64,000 nucleotides of DNA, from assembly GCA_965279315.1 (NCBI GenBank), contig OZ257145.1, positions 1,488,001 to 1,552,000 on the forward strand. The letters run 5' to 3'. This DNA comes from JAPWJZ01 sp965279315 (GTDB taxonomy: Bacteria > Pseudomonadota > Alphaproteobacteria > Micavibrionales > UBA2020). Below the pieces are notes generated by a model, which searched no databases, had not been told where the DNA came from, and worked only from the letters and a program-made list of their open reading frames with translations. A program made the translations under genes and the position numbers. Every line of letters starts with the position of its first letter. The stretch's first letter is position 1. Positions 25,061 to 33,877 of this stretch are shown piece after piece.

Positions 25061-27928
25061 ATGACCATCGACTACGGCAACACCATTCACCTTCCGAAAA
25101 CCGACTTCCCGCGCCGCGCAGGATTGGCGCAGCTGGAGCCGAAAATCCAGAAGCGCTGGGCGGATATGGACCTCTATAAAATGCAGCGCGACGCGTCGAA
25201 AGACCGCGAGAAATTCATCCTGCATTTCGGCCCTCCCTTCGCCAACGGGCATATCCATCTTGGCCACCTGCTGTCGAAAACGCTGAAGGATTTCGTCACG
25301 CGCAGCCAGCAGGCGACCGGCAAGAACGCGCTGCTCGTCCCCGGCTGGGATTGCCACGGCCTGCCCATCGAATGGAAGATCGAGGAAAAATACCGCGCCG
25401 AGGGCAAGAAGAAAAACGACACCGACGCCGTCGCCTTCCGCGCCGAATGCCGCGCCTTCGCGCAAGGCTGGGTCGATGTACAGAACAGCGAATTCCAGCG
25501 CGTCGGCGTGATGGGCGACTGGAAAAATTATTACAGCACCATGCACCCGACCTCGGAAGCGACGATTGCGCAGGAGATTCATAAATTCCTGCTGAACGGC
25601 GGCCTCTATCGCGGCTCGAAACCCGTCATGTGGTCGATCCCCGAACAAACCGCGCTGGCCGAAGCGGAAGTGGAATATAAAGACGTTACTTCGGACACCG
25701 CATGGGTGAAATTCCCCGTCGCCAAGAAAGGCGCGAAATTTCCGGTGTCGTTTGACGGCGCATCCGTCGTCATCTGGACGACGACCCCATGGACGCTGCC
25801 CGGTAACCGCGCCGTCGCCTATGGCAAGGATATCGATTACGTCGTCGTGACCGTTTCATCGGTCGGCGAAGAAGCACTGGTAAAAGCGGGCGACAAGCTG
25901 ATCGTGGCATCGGCGCTGCTGGAGGCCTTCGTGAAAAGCGCGAAGATCACGGGCAGCACGCAATCGGAAGCCGTGAAGGGCGAAGCGTTCGATGGCACAA
26001 TCTGCCATCACCCGCTGCACGGCAAGGGCTATGAATTCGACGTGCCGATGCTGGAGGGTGATTTCGTCACGACCGATGCGGGTACGGGTTTCGTGCATAT
26101 CGCGCCGGGCCATGGCGAGGACGATTACCGTCTCGGCCTGAAAAACCATATCGAAGTGCCGCATACCGTGAAGGGCGACGGTACCTATTTCGAAGACGTG
26201 CCGCTGTTCGCGGGCATCCCCGTTTACATGCCCGACGGCAAAAAAGGCTGGGCAAATAAAACCGTGCTGAAAGAAATCACCGAGGCCGGCAACCTTGTCG
26301 CGAAAGCGCAGATCCAGCACAGCTATCCGCATTCTTGGCGCTCGAAAGCGCCCGTCATCTTCCGCAACACGCCGCAATGGTTTATCTCGATGGAGAAAAA
26401 CGACCTGCGTGCAAAGGCGTTGTCGGAAATCAAGAAAACCCGCTGGGTGCCAGCGAGAGGCGAAAACCGCATCGCGGCAATGGTGGAGCAGCGCGGCGAC
26501 TGGTGCGTGTCACGCCAGCGCGCCTGGGGCGTTCCCATCGCCATTTTCGTGAACAAGGCGACCGGCGAAGCGTTGAAGGACGAAAAAGTCCTGAAAAACA
26601 TTATCGATATCTTCAATAAAGAAGGCTCGGATGCGTGGTTTGCGCGCCCCGCTTCCGATTTCCTCGGCAGCGGTTACAACGCCGATGACTACGAGCAGGT
26701 GAAAGACATCATCGACGTCTGGTTTGAATCGGGCTCCACGCAGGGCTTCGTGCTGGAAAACCGCCCCGACCTGCACCGCCCCGCCGATCTGTATCTCGAG
26801 GGATCGGACCAGCATCGCGGCTGGTTCCAGTCATCGCTGCTGGTCGGTTGCGGCACGCGCGGCGATGCGCCGTTCAAGGCCGTGCTGACGCACGGGTTTA
26901 TCCTGGACGAAAAAGGCTACAAGATGTCCAAGAGCACGGGCAACGTGACCTCCCCCAACGCGCTGATGGAAAAATACGGCGCGGATGTGATGCGCCTGTG
27001 GGTTGCGGGATCGGATTACACGGAAGACATCAAGTTCGGCGAAAACATCCTCTCCGGCCATGTCGATATCTATCGCCGCGTGCGCAACACGTTCTGCTAC
27101 CTGCTGGGTTCGGTCACAGGGTTCAAACCCGCCGACCGCCTGTCGTATGACAAACTTGGCGATTTCGACAAGTGGGTGCTGCACCGCCTGTACGAGATCG
27201 ACCAGACCGTGCGCCAATGCGTGAATGATTTCGATTTCCTGAAACTGACGACTGTCGTGCACAATTTCTGCGCGCGCGACCTGTCGGCGTTCTATTTCGA
27301 CGTCTGCAAAGATACGCTTTATTGCGAAGCGGTCGGCAGCGACAAGCGCAAGGCCGTGCTGACGGTGCTCGACCATGTGTTCAACCACCTTGTGCATTGG
27401 CTGTCGCCGGTGCTGGTCTATACAACCGAAGAAGCATGGCTGTCGTATAAAGGCCTCGGGTTTGACGATGCCAAGGAAAGCATCCACCTGTCCGTGATGC
27501 CTGTTGCGCCAAAAGAATGGCTGAACGCCGACCTTGCCGCCAAATGGGACAAGATCGCCGCCGTGCGCGGTGTCGTCACGGGTGCGCTGGAAATCAAGCG
27601 TGCGGAAAAACAGATCGGCGCATCGCTCGAGGCTTCGCCGCAGGTTTATGTGGCGGATACGGCGCTTGCGGGCGTGCTCAAAAGCATCGCTTTCTCCGAT
27701 GTCTGCATCACTTCCGGCATCGATGTGCAGCAGGGCAATGCGCCCGATGGCGCGTTCCTGCTGGCGGGGGTCGACGGAGTCGGCGTTGTGTTCAAGAAGG
27801 CCGAGGGCGCGAAATGCGAACGTTGCTGGAAATACACCGGCGATGTGGGCAGCAACGCGCACCACGCGGGCATCTGCGCACGCTGCGCGGAAGTCGTTGA
27901 ACGCGAACATAAATCCGCCGCTGCATAA
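25061..27928 (+). CDS. ileS: Isoleucyl-tRNA synthetase
   Basis: A 955-residue class I synthetase for isoleucine. It has GPPFANGHIHLGH at 57-69 (HIGH motif), GWDCHGLPIEWKIE, the editing-domain threonines in VVIWTTTPWTLPGN, KMSKS at 621-625 followed by TGN, and a C-terminal zinc finger starting CERCWKYTG at 919 with a second Cys pair in GICARC. It is the proteobacterial long form. The frame runs open to 24884, but the ATG at 25061 has TGAGGA upstream and the conserved N-terminus begins there. Confidence 0.97.
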   Translation: MTIDYGNTIHLPKTDFPRRAGLAQLEPKIQKRWADMDLYKMQRDASKDREKFILHFGPPFANGHIHLGHLLSKTLKDFVTRSQQATGKNALLVPGWDCHGLPIEWKIEEKYRAEGKKKNDTDAVAFRAECRAFAQGWVDVQNSEFQRVGVMGDWKNYYSTMHPTSEATIAQEIHKFLLNGGLYRGSKPVMWSIPEQTALAEAEVEYKDVTSDTAWVKFPVAKKGAKFPVSFDGASVVIWTTTPWTLPGNRAVAYGKDIDYVVVTVSSVGEEALVKAGDKLIVASALLEAFVKSAKITGSTQSEAVKGEAFDGTICHHPLHGKGYEFDVPMLEGDFVTTDAGTGFVHIAPGHGEDDYRLGLKNHIEVPHTVKGDGTYFEDVPLFAGIPVYMPDGKKGWANKTVLKEITEAGNLVAKAQIQHSYPHSWRSKAPVIFRNTPQWFISMEKNDLRAKALSEIKKTRWVPARGENRIAAMVEQRGDWCVSRQRAWGVPIAIFVNKATGEALKDEKVLKNIIDIFNKEGSDAWFARPASDFLGSGYNADDYEQVKDIIDVWFESGSTQGFVLENRPDLHRPADLYLEGSDQHRGWFQSSLLVGCGTRGDAPFKAVLTHGFILDEKGYKMSKSTGNVTSPNALMEKYGADVMRLWVAGSDYTEDIKFGENILSGHVDIYRRVRNTFCYLLGSVTGFKPADRLSYDKLGDFDKWVLHRLYEIDQTVRQCVNDFDFLKLTTVVHNFCARDLSAFYFDVCKDTLYCEAVGSDKRKAVLTVLDHVFNHLVHWLSPVLVYTTEEAWLSYKGLGFDDAKESIHLSVMPVAPKEWLNADLAAKWDKIAAVRGVVTGALEIKRAEKQIGASLEASPQVYVADTALAGVLKSIAFSDVCITSGIDVQQGNAPDGAFLLAGVDGVGVVFKKAEGAKCERCWKYTGDVGSNAHHAGICARCAEVVEREHKSAAA

Positions 27929-28016
27929 GGATTTTGTTTGGCAGGGGTGGCGAAATAACCGGCACGGCTTATATAGCCTGCCAGCATAACCGTTTTGATA
28001 TGAAAGAAGATAAAAA

Positions 28017-28583
28017 ATGACCGGAACCGCAACCGCACAGGTCCTGCCGCAAGTGAACAACATTGAATCGCTGAAAGAAGCGCTGCCCGATTTCGCGAAA
28101 GACATCCGCCTGAACCTGTCGGGCGTGATCAAGGCGGATGATGTGTCCGGCGGGTTAAACCTCAACCATGTCATGGGCGTGGCGCTGGCATCGGCCTATG
28201 CGACCCGCAACCGCACGGTGATTGCGGCGCTGGAGGGGGAAACCGCCTCCATCCTGTCGCCTGAAGAAATCAATGCGGCGAAGGCCGCCGCTACCGTGAT
28301 GGCAATGAGCAATATTTATTACCGCTCCACCTACATGGTCGGCGATGACGAGATCGGCAAATTGCCAGCGGGTTTGCGCATGAACGTGATCGGCAACCCG
28401 GGCGTCGATAAAGTGACGTTCGAGCTTTATTCGCTCGGCGTGTCCGCCATCAACGGCTGCTCCGCCTGCCTTGCCGCCCATGCCAAAGGCGCGCAGGCGC
28501 ATGACGTGACGAAGGTCGGCGTGCAGCATACGCTGCGTATCGCCGCCGTGTTGTTCGCGGCAGCCCAAGCGGTTTCGATTTAA
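28017..28583 (+). CDS. ahpD: Alkyl hydroperoxide reductase AhpD
   Basis: A 188-residue AhpD-type peroxidase/disulfide reductase of the carboxymuconolactone decarboxylase-like fold. The CxxC centre is C148-S-A-C151 in INGCSACLAAHAK, with H155 four residues on and E136 twelve before, matching the spacing of the Glu-Cys-Cys-His proton relay in M. tuberculosis AhpD. ahpC is not adjacent. A purine-rich AAGAAGA site precedes the ATG. It lies 21 bases upstream of dps, which fits a shared oxidative-stress role. Confidence 0.92.
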   Translation: MTGTATAQVLPQVNNIESLKEALPDFAKDIRLNLSGVIKADDVSGGLNLNHVMGVALASAYATRNRTVIAALEGETASILSPEEINAAKAAATVMAMSNIYYRSTYMVGDDEIGKLPAGLRMNVIGNPGVDKVTFELYSLGVSAINGCSACLAAHAKGAQAHDVTKVGVQHTLRIAAVLFAAAQAVSI

Positions 28584-28604
28584 TTTTCAACAGGAGTTAT
28601 TTTC

Positions 28605-29051
28605 ATGAGCAAGAAAAGCGCGAAAGTGATCGAGGCCCTCGAAAAACTGCTGGCAGACAGCTACACGCTGCAGCTGAAAACGCAGAACTATCACTGGAAC
28701 GTGACGGGCCCCAGCTTCAATTCGCTGCACCTGCTGTTTGAAGCGCAATATACCGACCTCGCCGCCGCCGTTGATACGATTGCGGAGCGCATCCGCGCGC
28801 TGGGCGGCAAGGCACCCGGCAGCTTCAAGGCGTTTGCGAAACTCGCCAGCATCAAGGAAGAAACGGAATCGCCCAAGGCGACCGAGATGGTGAAAAACCT
28901 TGCGAAGGATCAGGAAACCATCGTGGCATCGGCAGAAAAAGTGCTGAAGGCCGCCGAAGAAATCGGCGACGAGCCGACGGTCGACCTCGCCATCGGTCGC
29001 CAGCAATTGCACCAGAAAAACGCCTGGATGCTCCACGCGCATCTGGAATAA
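28605..29051 (+). CDS. dps: Dps-family ferritin-like DNA/iron protector
   Basis: A 148-residue Dps protein, expected to form a 12-mer that oxidises and stores iron with H2O2 and shields DNA. The intersubunit ferroxidase ligands are visible: H30 (NYHWNV), H42 (SLHLLFE), D57 and E61 (DTIAERI). The N-terminal tail is short with three lysines, which may allow DNA binding. AGGAG lies 8 bases before the ATG. It follows ahpD and is followed 3 bases later by the EVE-domain gene. Confidence 0.94.
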   Translation: MSKKSAKVIEALEKLLADSYTLQLKTQNYHWNVTGPSFNSLHLLFEAQYTDLAAAVDTIAERIRALGGKAPGSFKAFAKLASIKEETESPKATEMVKNLAKDQETIVASAEKVLKAAEEIGDEPTVDLAIGRQQLHQKNAWMLHAHLE

Positions 29052-29054
29052 GCG

Positions 29055-29492
29055 ATGCCGGGTTTCATGCTGACATGGAATCCCGCGATCGGCGACCAGG
29101 GCGATAACTGGTCTGACAAGGATTTGGTCACGAAATTAATCTCTCCCTTCCGCCGGAAGGGGGAGATTTTTTTGAACTGGCGCACCGCCGCCCCGCGCAA
29201 GATGCAGGTGGGCGACCAGGTGTTTTTGCTGAAACAGGGCCCGCGCCCAAAGGGCATTTTCGGCATCGGCGTTGTCGTCAAACAGGCCGAACGCGAACCG
29301 GACGATCCCGCGCGTTTCCGTGTGCGCGTGCAAATCACAAAACTGGTCAATCCCGTGAAGGGTGAATTCCTCGCGGGTGAAATGGCGCTGACGGATTTGA
29401 TCGGCAAGCTGCTGGTGGGGGCGCGTTTCAGCGGCCGGTCTATTCCCGAAGACCGGCTGAAACGCCTCAATAAATATCTCGCTAAAGGCTGA
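29055..29492 (+). CDS. EVE-domain protein with an in-frame palindrome
   Basis: A 145-residue stand-alone EVE/PUA-like protein. The fold is recognisable from MLTWNPAIGD, WRTAAPRKMQVGDQVFLLKQGPRPKG and GIGVVV. EVE domains bind modified bases in DNA or RNA and often occur with restriction or 5mC-reading proteins. Here it stands alone, three bases after dps. Residues about 29-38 (ISPFRRKGEI) are encoded by a near-perfect palindrome that looks inserted (see 29138-29168). The 3' end overlaps the convergent cyanophycinase gene by 11 bases. Confidence 0.78.
   Translation: MPGFMLTWNPAIGDQGDNWSDKDLVTKLISPFRRKGEIFLNWRTAAPRKMQVGDQVFLLKQGPRPKGIFGIGVVVKQAEREPDDPARFRVRVQITKLVNPVKGEFLAGEMALTDLIGKLLVGARFSGRSIPEDRLKRLNKYLAKG
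29138..29168. repeat. Terminator-like palindrome inside a coding sequence
   Basis: AATCTCTCCCTTCC is followed by GCC and GGAAGGGGGAGATT, a 14-bp stem with one T:G wobble position, and then a run of T. It lies within the EVE gene and is read in frame. Confidence 0.65.
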
Positions 29493-30177
29493 AGCTGTCG
29501 CCGTGCTTGTGGCGCGTCACTACGCCGTCTTTCAATACCGTCACGCGGCCGCTGCCGATCACTTCGAAAGTATTCTTTTTAACGATAACGCCGGTGTCTT
29601 CGTCCAATCCGATGCCTGTCTTGCGGCTGTCGGCGGCGGCCGCGCCGAACAAACGCTTCAGCCTGTGGCGCTGGTTGAAATGCGTGTCGAACACGACGTC
29701 GGGCGTGAAGCTTAACCCTTCGCCAAGGCCGAGGCCGCCGGGTTTCAACGCGTTGCGCGGCTCGCCGCCCGTGATCATCAATTGCGACATGGCGGCGGCA
29801 CCCGCGCTGGTGCCGGCAACAACTGCGCCTTCCGCTTCGCGCGCGGCAAGGGTGGCGAGGAATGTCGTGCCGCCGAAGGCTGCCGACAGTTTTTCCTGAT
29901 CGCCGCCGGAAAAGAAAACGACATCGTAATGTTGAAGCGACGCGACGCTGGCGGGCGCATCGGCATCTGCCTTTGTTGTGATGTGGCGCGTGTCGGGCGT
30001 AACGTTGAGGCGCGCGAAAGCGTTGCGATATTTTTCGGCCACTTCCTCGGGATATCCGGTTGCGGTCGTGATGACCAGCACGCGTGGCTGCTCCGCGCCT
30101 GCCTCTGCCAGCACGCGCTTCAGTACGGTCATGTCGCCCGTCTTGTCCTCTGCGCCGCCGATGGCAATGATCGTCAT
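29482..30177 (-). CDS. cphB: Cyanophycinase-like serine peptidase (family S51)
   Basis: A 231-residue S51 peptidase. Cyanophycinases cleave the storage polymer multi-L-arginyl-poly-L-aspartate to beta-Asp-Arg dipeptides. The nucleophile is S124 in AGTSAGA, preceded by FFSGGDQ at 88-94; DTHFNQRHRLKRLF and GIGLDEDTG match the family. No cyanophycin synthetase or isoaspartyl dipeptidase is in the window. It may scavenge polymer or act on another isoaspartyl peptide. GGAGAAA precedes the ATG. It converges with the EVE gene. Confidence 0.82.
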   Translation of the reverse strand: MTIIAIGGAEDKTGDMTVLKRVLAEAGAEQPRVLVITTATGYPEEVAEKYRNAFARLNVTPDTRHITTKADADAPASVASLQHYDVVFFSGGDQEKLSAAFGGTTFLATLAAREAEGAVVAGTSAGAAAMSQLMITGGEPRNALKPGGLGLGEGLSFTPDVVFDTHFNQRHRLKRLFGAAAADSRKTGIGLDEDTGVIVKKNTFEVIGSGRVTVLKDGVVTRHKHGDSFSL

Positions 30178-30228
30178 TCAATTTCTCCGGAAGGGTAAAT
30201 TTTATGGCAATAGCTCGGAATTGTCAAA

Positions 30229-31122
30229 CTAGCCTGAAAAGGCTGCGAAATATTGCACCAGATGGTCGATGAATTTGCGGGTGCGGGCGCTCAAATGACG
30301 CTGCGGCACATAGACGGCCTGGATCAGCATGGGTTCTTCCTCGTATTCCTCCAGCAATATTTCCAGCTCGCCGCTGTTCACATGGTTGCCGACGATGAAA
30401 CTGGGCAGCACCGTGATGCCGCAATCGCGCAAGGCGGCATCGAGCAGCAGCGTACCGTTGTCGCTCGAAAAACGCCCCGCCACCGGCTGCAGGTGTTTGC
30501 GCCCGTTGATGCGGTAACCCCAGGCCTTGCCGTCATTCACGCCGCTATAGACCATGCAATTGTGACGCGCGAGGTCTTGCGGTTTTTCCGGCCGCCCGTG
30601 TTTATCCAGATATGAGGGGCTGGCAACCGTCACGCGCCTGCTTTCCGCCAGTTTGCGCGCCACCAACGAAGTATTGGCGATATCGCCGATACGGATCGCA
30701 AGGTCGAAATCTTCCTGCGTCAGCTCCGCCGCGCGGTCGCCAAGGTAAAGCCGCACGCCGACATCAGGATATTTATCCAAGAATGACGCGATAGCGGGGC
30801 CGAGGAATTTGGTGCCAAAAGTCACAGGCGCGCTTAACCGGATATCGCCCACGGGGTTTTCATTTTGATAGCGCAGGTTCTCTTCGACTTCGGCAAGTTC
30901 ATGGATGATGCGCCGCGCATGGTCGAAATACTGGTATCCCGCATCCGTCAGCGCCACATGCCGTGTGGTGCGTTGCAGCAGGCGCGTGCCCAGATAACCT
31001 TCGAGGTCTTTCACGCGCTTGCTGACCACCGAATTGGCGATGTTCAGCCGCCGCGCCGTTTCGGCGAAGCTGTTGGTCTCGGCGACCGTCACGAAAGCGA
31101 GGATATTGGCCAGTCTGTCCAT
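30229..31122 (-). CDS. LysR-family transcriptional regulator
   Basis: A 297-residue LysR regulator. The N-terminal winged helix-turn-helix is typical: FVTVAETNSFAETARRLNIA, NSVVSKRVKDLEGYLGTRL and LLQRTTRHVALTDAG, with a periplasmic-binding-like effector domain from about residue 90. It resembles the subgroup often found beside pirin and quinone reductase genes. It diverges from the pirin gene with a 101-base AT-rich gap likely to hold its operators. The inducer is unknown. Confidence 0.93.
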   Translation of the reverse strand: MDRLANILAFVTVAETNSFAETARRLNIANSVVSKRVKDLEGYLGTRLLQRTTRHVALTDAGYQYFDHARRIIHELAEVEENLRYQNENPVGDIRLSAPVTFGTKFLGPAIASFLDKYPDVGVRLYLGDRAAELTQEDFDLAIRIGDIANTSLVARKLAESRRVTVASPSYLDKHGRPEKPQDLARHNCMVYSGVNDGKAWGYRINGRKHLQPVAGRFSSDNGTLLLDAALRDCGITVLPSFIVGNHVNSGELEILLEEYEEEPMLIQAVYVPQRHLSARTRKFIDHLVQYFAAFSG

Positions 31123-31223
31123 AATTCATATTAATCGAATAAATGGAAATATAAATGATAAATTACGCGTATTCCGCTTTTTTAACGAAAAGATATATTG
31201 GTAGATAGAAAGGTTGGTGTAAC
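31123..31223. promoter_or_regulatory. Divergent LysR/pirin control region
   Basis: This is a markedly AT-rich 101-base gap between the divergent LysR and pirin genes. It contains T-N11-A-type candidates such as ATATTAATCGAATAAAT. LysR proteins normally bind such sites to repress themselves and control the divergent gene. The exact operator cannot be fixed from one sequence. Confidence 0.45.
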
Positions 31224-31928
31224 ATGATGAACATCACAAAATCAAATGACCGTGGAGAAACAGGCACTTACTGGCTGCAAAGCTTTCACAGCTTCTCCTT
31301 CGGTGAATATTATGACCCCCGCAACATGGGTTTCGGGCCTTTGCGCGTCATCAACGAAGACGTAGTCCGCGCGGGCACGGGTTTCGATACCCATCCGCAC
31401 GCGAATATGGAGATCATGACCTATGTGCTGGAAGGATCCTTGGAGCATAAGGACAGCCTCGGCAATGGCGATATCATCCGCCCCGGCGATGTGCAGCTGA
31501 TGAGCGCAGGGAAAGGGATCCTCCACAGCGAGAAAAACCCGTCCGAGTCCGAAGACGTGCATCTGCTGCAAATCTGGATCATGCCCAATGTTGCGGGCAC
31601 GGCACCGGGCTACCAGCAAACCACGTTCAATCCGGCCGAGATGCAGAATGCACTGCGGCTTGTCGTGTCGCCCGATGGCGAAAACGGCTCGCTGGTGATC
31701 AAGCAGGATGCCAAGCTCTGGGTTGCGCGCATGGATGCGGGCGCAAGCGTTTCTCTGGAAATGAAACCGGATCGTAAATACTGGTTCCAGATGGCGCGCG
31801 GCACGGCGGAAGTCCTGGGCAAGACGCTGGAACAAGGCGATGCGCTCGGGCTTGATAATGAACCCGGCAAGGCGGATATTAAAGCGACCGAAAAATCCGA
31901 ACTGCTCGTGTTCGAACTGCCCCGTTAA
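31224..31928 (+). CDS. Pirin-family bicupin (YhhW-like)
   Basis: A 234-residue pirin protein. Bacterial homologues bind one metal in the N-terminal cupin, and some have quercetin 2,3-dioxygenase activity. All four metal ligands are present: H57 and H59 (DTHPHANMEI), H101 and E103 (GILHSEKN). The C-terminal cupin is complete to VFELPR. It starts a likely four-gene operon (pirin, FMN reductase, MATE pump, DUF486) with 11-17 base gaps, controlled by the divergent LysR. This suggests an electrophile or redox stress response. Confidence 0.92.
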   Translation: MMNITKSNDRGETGTYWLQSFHSFSFGEYYDPRNMGFGPLRVINEDVVRAGTGFDTHPHANMEIMTYVLEGSLEHKDSLGNGDIIRPGDVQLMSAGKGILHSEKNPSESEDVHLLQIWIMPNVAGTAPGYQQTTFNPAEMQNALRLVVSPDGENGSLVIKQDAKLWVARMDAGASVSLEMKPDRKYWFQMARGTAEVLGKTLEQGDALGLDNEPGKADIKATEKSELLVFELPR

Positions 31929-31945
31929 CAAAGGAAACAAAAACA

Positions 31946-32530
31946 ATGGCCACAAAAACAAAACTCCTCGTTTTCGCCGGTGCGACGCGCGAAGGTTCCT
32001 TCAACAAGAAACTCGCGCGCCTCGCCGCGAAAGCGGCCGGGGAAGCGGGCGCGGAAGTGACGCTGGTTGATCTCAAAGATTACCCGATGCCGCTTTATGA
32101 CGGCGACGATGAATCCGCATCCGGCCTGCCGGAGAAGGCACTGGCGTTCAAGAAGCTGGTGAAGGAATCGGACGGTTTCATCATCGCGTCGCCCGAATAC
32201 AACAGCGGTTATTCCGGCGTGCTGAAAAACACGATTGACTGGGCCAGCCGCCCGTCGGAGGCAGGCGAAGGTTCCGCCGCCGCATTCGCAGGCAAATATG
32301 CGGGCATCATGGCGGCATCGCCGGGCGCACTGGGCGGCTTGCGCGGGCTGTATGCGTTGCGCGAACTGCTGATGAATATCAGCGTCACCGTGCTGCCGCG
32401 TATGCAGGCGGTGGGCGGCGCGGGTGCGGCGTTCAATGACGACGGCACGCTGAAAGATGAAAAATTCAGCAAAGGCGTCGCGGGCGTCGCGCAAGACCTC
32501 GTGAAACTGCTGCAAAAAACGAAAGCGTAA
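31946..32530 (+). CDS. NAD(P)H-dependent FMN reductase / quinone reductase
   Basis: A 194-residue flavodoxin-like flavoprotein of the NADPH-dependent FMN reductase family (ChrR/ArsH/SsuE-like). It has the phosphate-binding start GATREGSFNKKLA at 12-24 and the family hallmark SPEYNSGYSGVLKNTIDW at 82-99. Likely reactions are two-electron reduction of quinones or other electrophiles. AAAGGAAAC lies upstream of the ATG. It lies between pirin and MATE in the same operon. Confidence 0.92.
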   Translation: MATKTKLLVFAGATREGSFNKKLARLAAKAAGEAGAEVTLVDLKDYPMPLYDGDDESASGLPEKALAFKKLVKESDGFIIASPEYNSGYSGVLKNTIDWASRPSEAGEGSAAAFAGKYAGIMAASPGALGGLRGLYALRELLMNISVTVLPRMQAVGGAGAAFNDDGTLKDEKFSKGVAGVAQDLVKLLQKTKA

Positions 32531-32541
32531 GCGGGGATAAC

Positions 32542-33867
32542 TTGAACACCAGACCCACGCTGCTGGAGGGCGATCCGGGCGCGCATATCAGGCGCCTGAC
32601 GCTTCCGCTTGCCTGGGGCATGCTGGCGATGACCAGTTTTTCGGTGTTCGATGCGTGGTTTATCTCGCGCCTTGGCACGCAATACCTGGCTGCGCTTGGG
32701 TTCACCATACCTGTCCTCATGTTTTTCATGGGCATCGTGTTCGGCACATCGGTCGGCACGACATCGGTGATCGCGCGCGTCTATGGCGAGGGTGATTTTG
32801 AAAAAGTACGCCGTATGGCGACCGATGCGCTCAGCCTCACTTTCGTCAGCGTCATTGTGGCTGCGATTGCGGGCATGCTGTTCATCGATCCCATCTTCCG
32901 CATCATGGGCGCGACCGATGATTTGATGCCGCTGATCCACCGTTACATGATGATCTGGTATTGCGGGTTGCCGTTCCTTGGCCTGCTGATGGTCGGGAAT
33001 GCCTGCATCCGCGCGACGGGGGACACGCATTTCGTGTCGAAAATGATGACGCTGCTGGCTGTCAGCAACATCATCCTCGACCCGTTCTTTATTTTCGGCT
33101 GGGGGCCGTTCCCGGAATGGAAACTGGCGGGCGCGGCGGCGACGCTGGTCTGTTCCTATTACCTGACCTGCTGCGTGTCGATGTATTTCCTGATCTTTAA
33201 AAAGAAAATCCTCACGCATCCGATTATCCATCCCGGCCTGCTGAAATCATGGGGCAAGATTTTGCATGTGGCGGTGCCGTCGATCGTCAGCAACCAGATC
33301 GCGCCCATTTCCGCCGCCATCATCACATGGATGGCGGCGCAGTTCGGCAAGGAAGCGGTCGCGGCTTTGGGCGTCGCAACGCGTATCGAGAGCATGGCGA
33401 CGCTGCTGTTCTATTCCATGGGTGCGGCGATTGCCATTTTCACGGGCCAGAATTACGGCGCGGGCAATTACGGCCGCATCCAGCAGGCGACCGCCACGGG
33501 CGCGAAATATTCGATGGTCTGGGGCCTGGGCATTGCGGCGGGTTTGTGGATTTTCGCCTACCAGATCCCGACATTCTTTGATTCAAATGCGCAAGTCATC
33601 GCCTATACCGCGCAATACCTGCACTGGGTGCCGATCAGCTACGGCGCGCTGGGCGTGCTGGTGGTGTCGAACGCCGCGCTGAACGCGATGGGCAAGCCGC
33701 TGCCCGCGACGACGCTCATCCTGCTCAAGACCTTCGTCATCTATGTGCCGCTCGCCTACCTGCTGCAGGCGAAGATGGGTTTCAGCGGCATCCTGGCCGC
33801 GCTGCTCGTCACCAACTTTATCCTCGGCATCGTGTCGTATTTCTGGAACAAAAAAATCGCATCCTGA
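32542..33867 (+). CDS. MATE-family multidrug/sodium efflux protein
   Basis: A 441-residue MATE transporter with about twelve hydrophobic segments. Family features include RLTLPLAWGMLAMTSFSVFDAWFISRLG... and, in the second half, the related block KILHVAVPSIVSNQIAPISA. It likely exports cationic or electrophilic compounds using an ion gradient. The best start is a TTG at 32542 with GGGGATAAC right before it; the first ATG is at residue 27 inside the first helix. It sits in the LysR-controlled operon, which suggests that its substrate is linked to the inducer. Confidence 0.9.
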   Translation: MNTRPTLLEGDPGAHIRRLTLPLAWGMLAMTSFSVFDAWFISRLGTQYLAALGFTIPVLMFFMGIVFGTSVGTTSVIARVYGEGDFEKVRRMATDALSLTFVSVIVAAIAGMLFIDPIFRIMGATDDLMPLIHRYMMIWYCGLPFLGLLMVGNACIRATGDTHFVSKMMTLLAVSNIILDPFFIFGWGPFPEWKLAGAAATLVCSYYLTCCVSMYFLIFKKKILTHPIIHPGLLKSWGKILHVAVPSIVSNQIAPISAAIITWMAAQFGKEAVAALGVATRIESMATLLFYSMGAAIAIFTGQNYGAGNYGRIQQATATGAKYSMVWGLGIAAGLWIFAYQIPTFFDSNAQVIAYTAQYLHWVPISYGALGVLVVSNAALNAMGKPLPATTLILLKTFVIYVPLAYLLQAKMGFSGILAALLVTNFILGIVSYFWNKKIAS

Positions 33868-33877
33868 CGGAGTTTCC

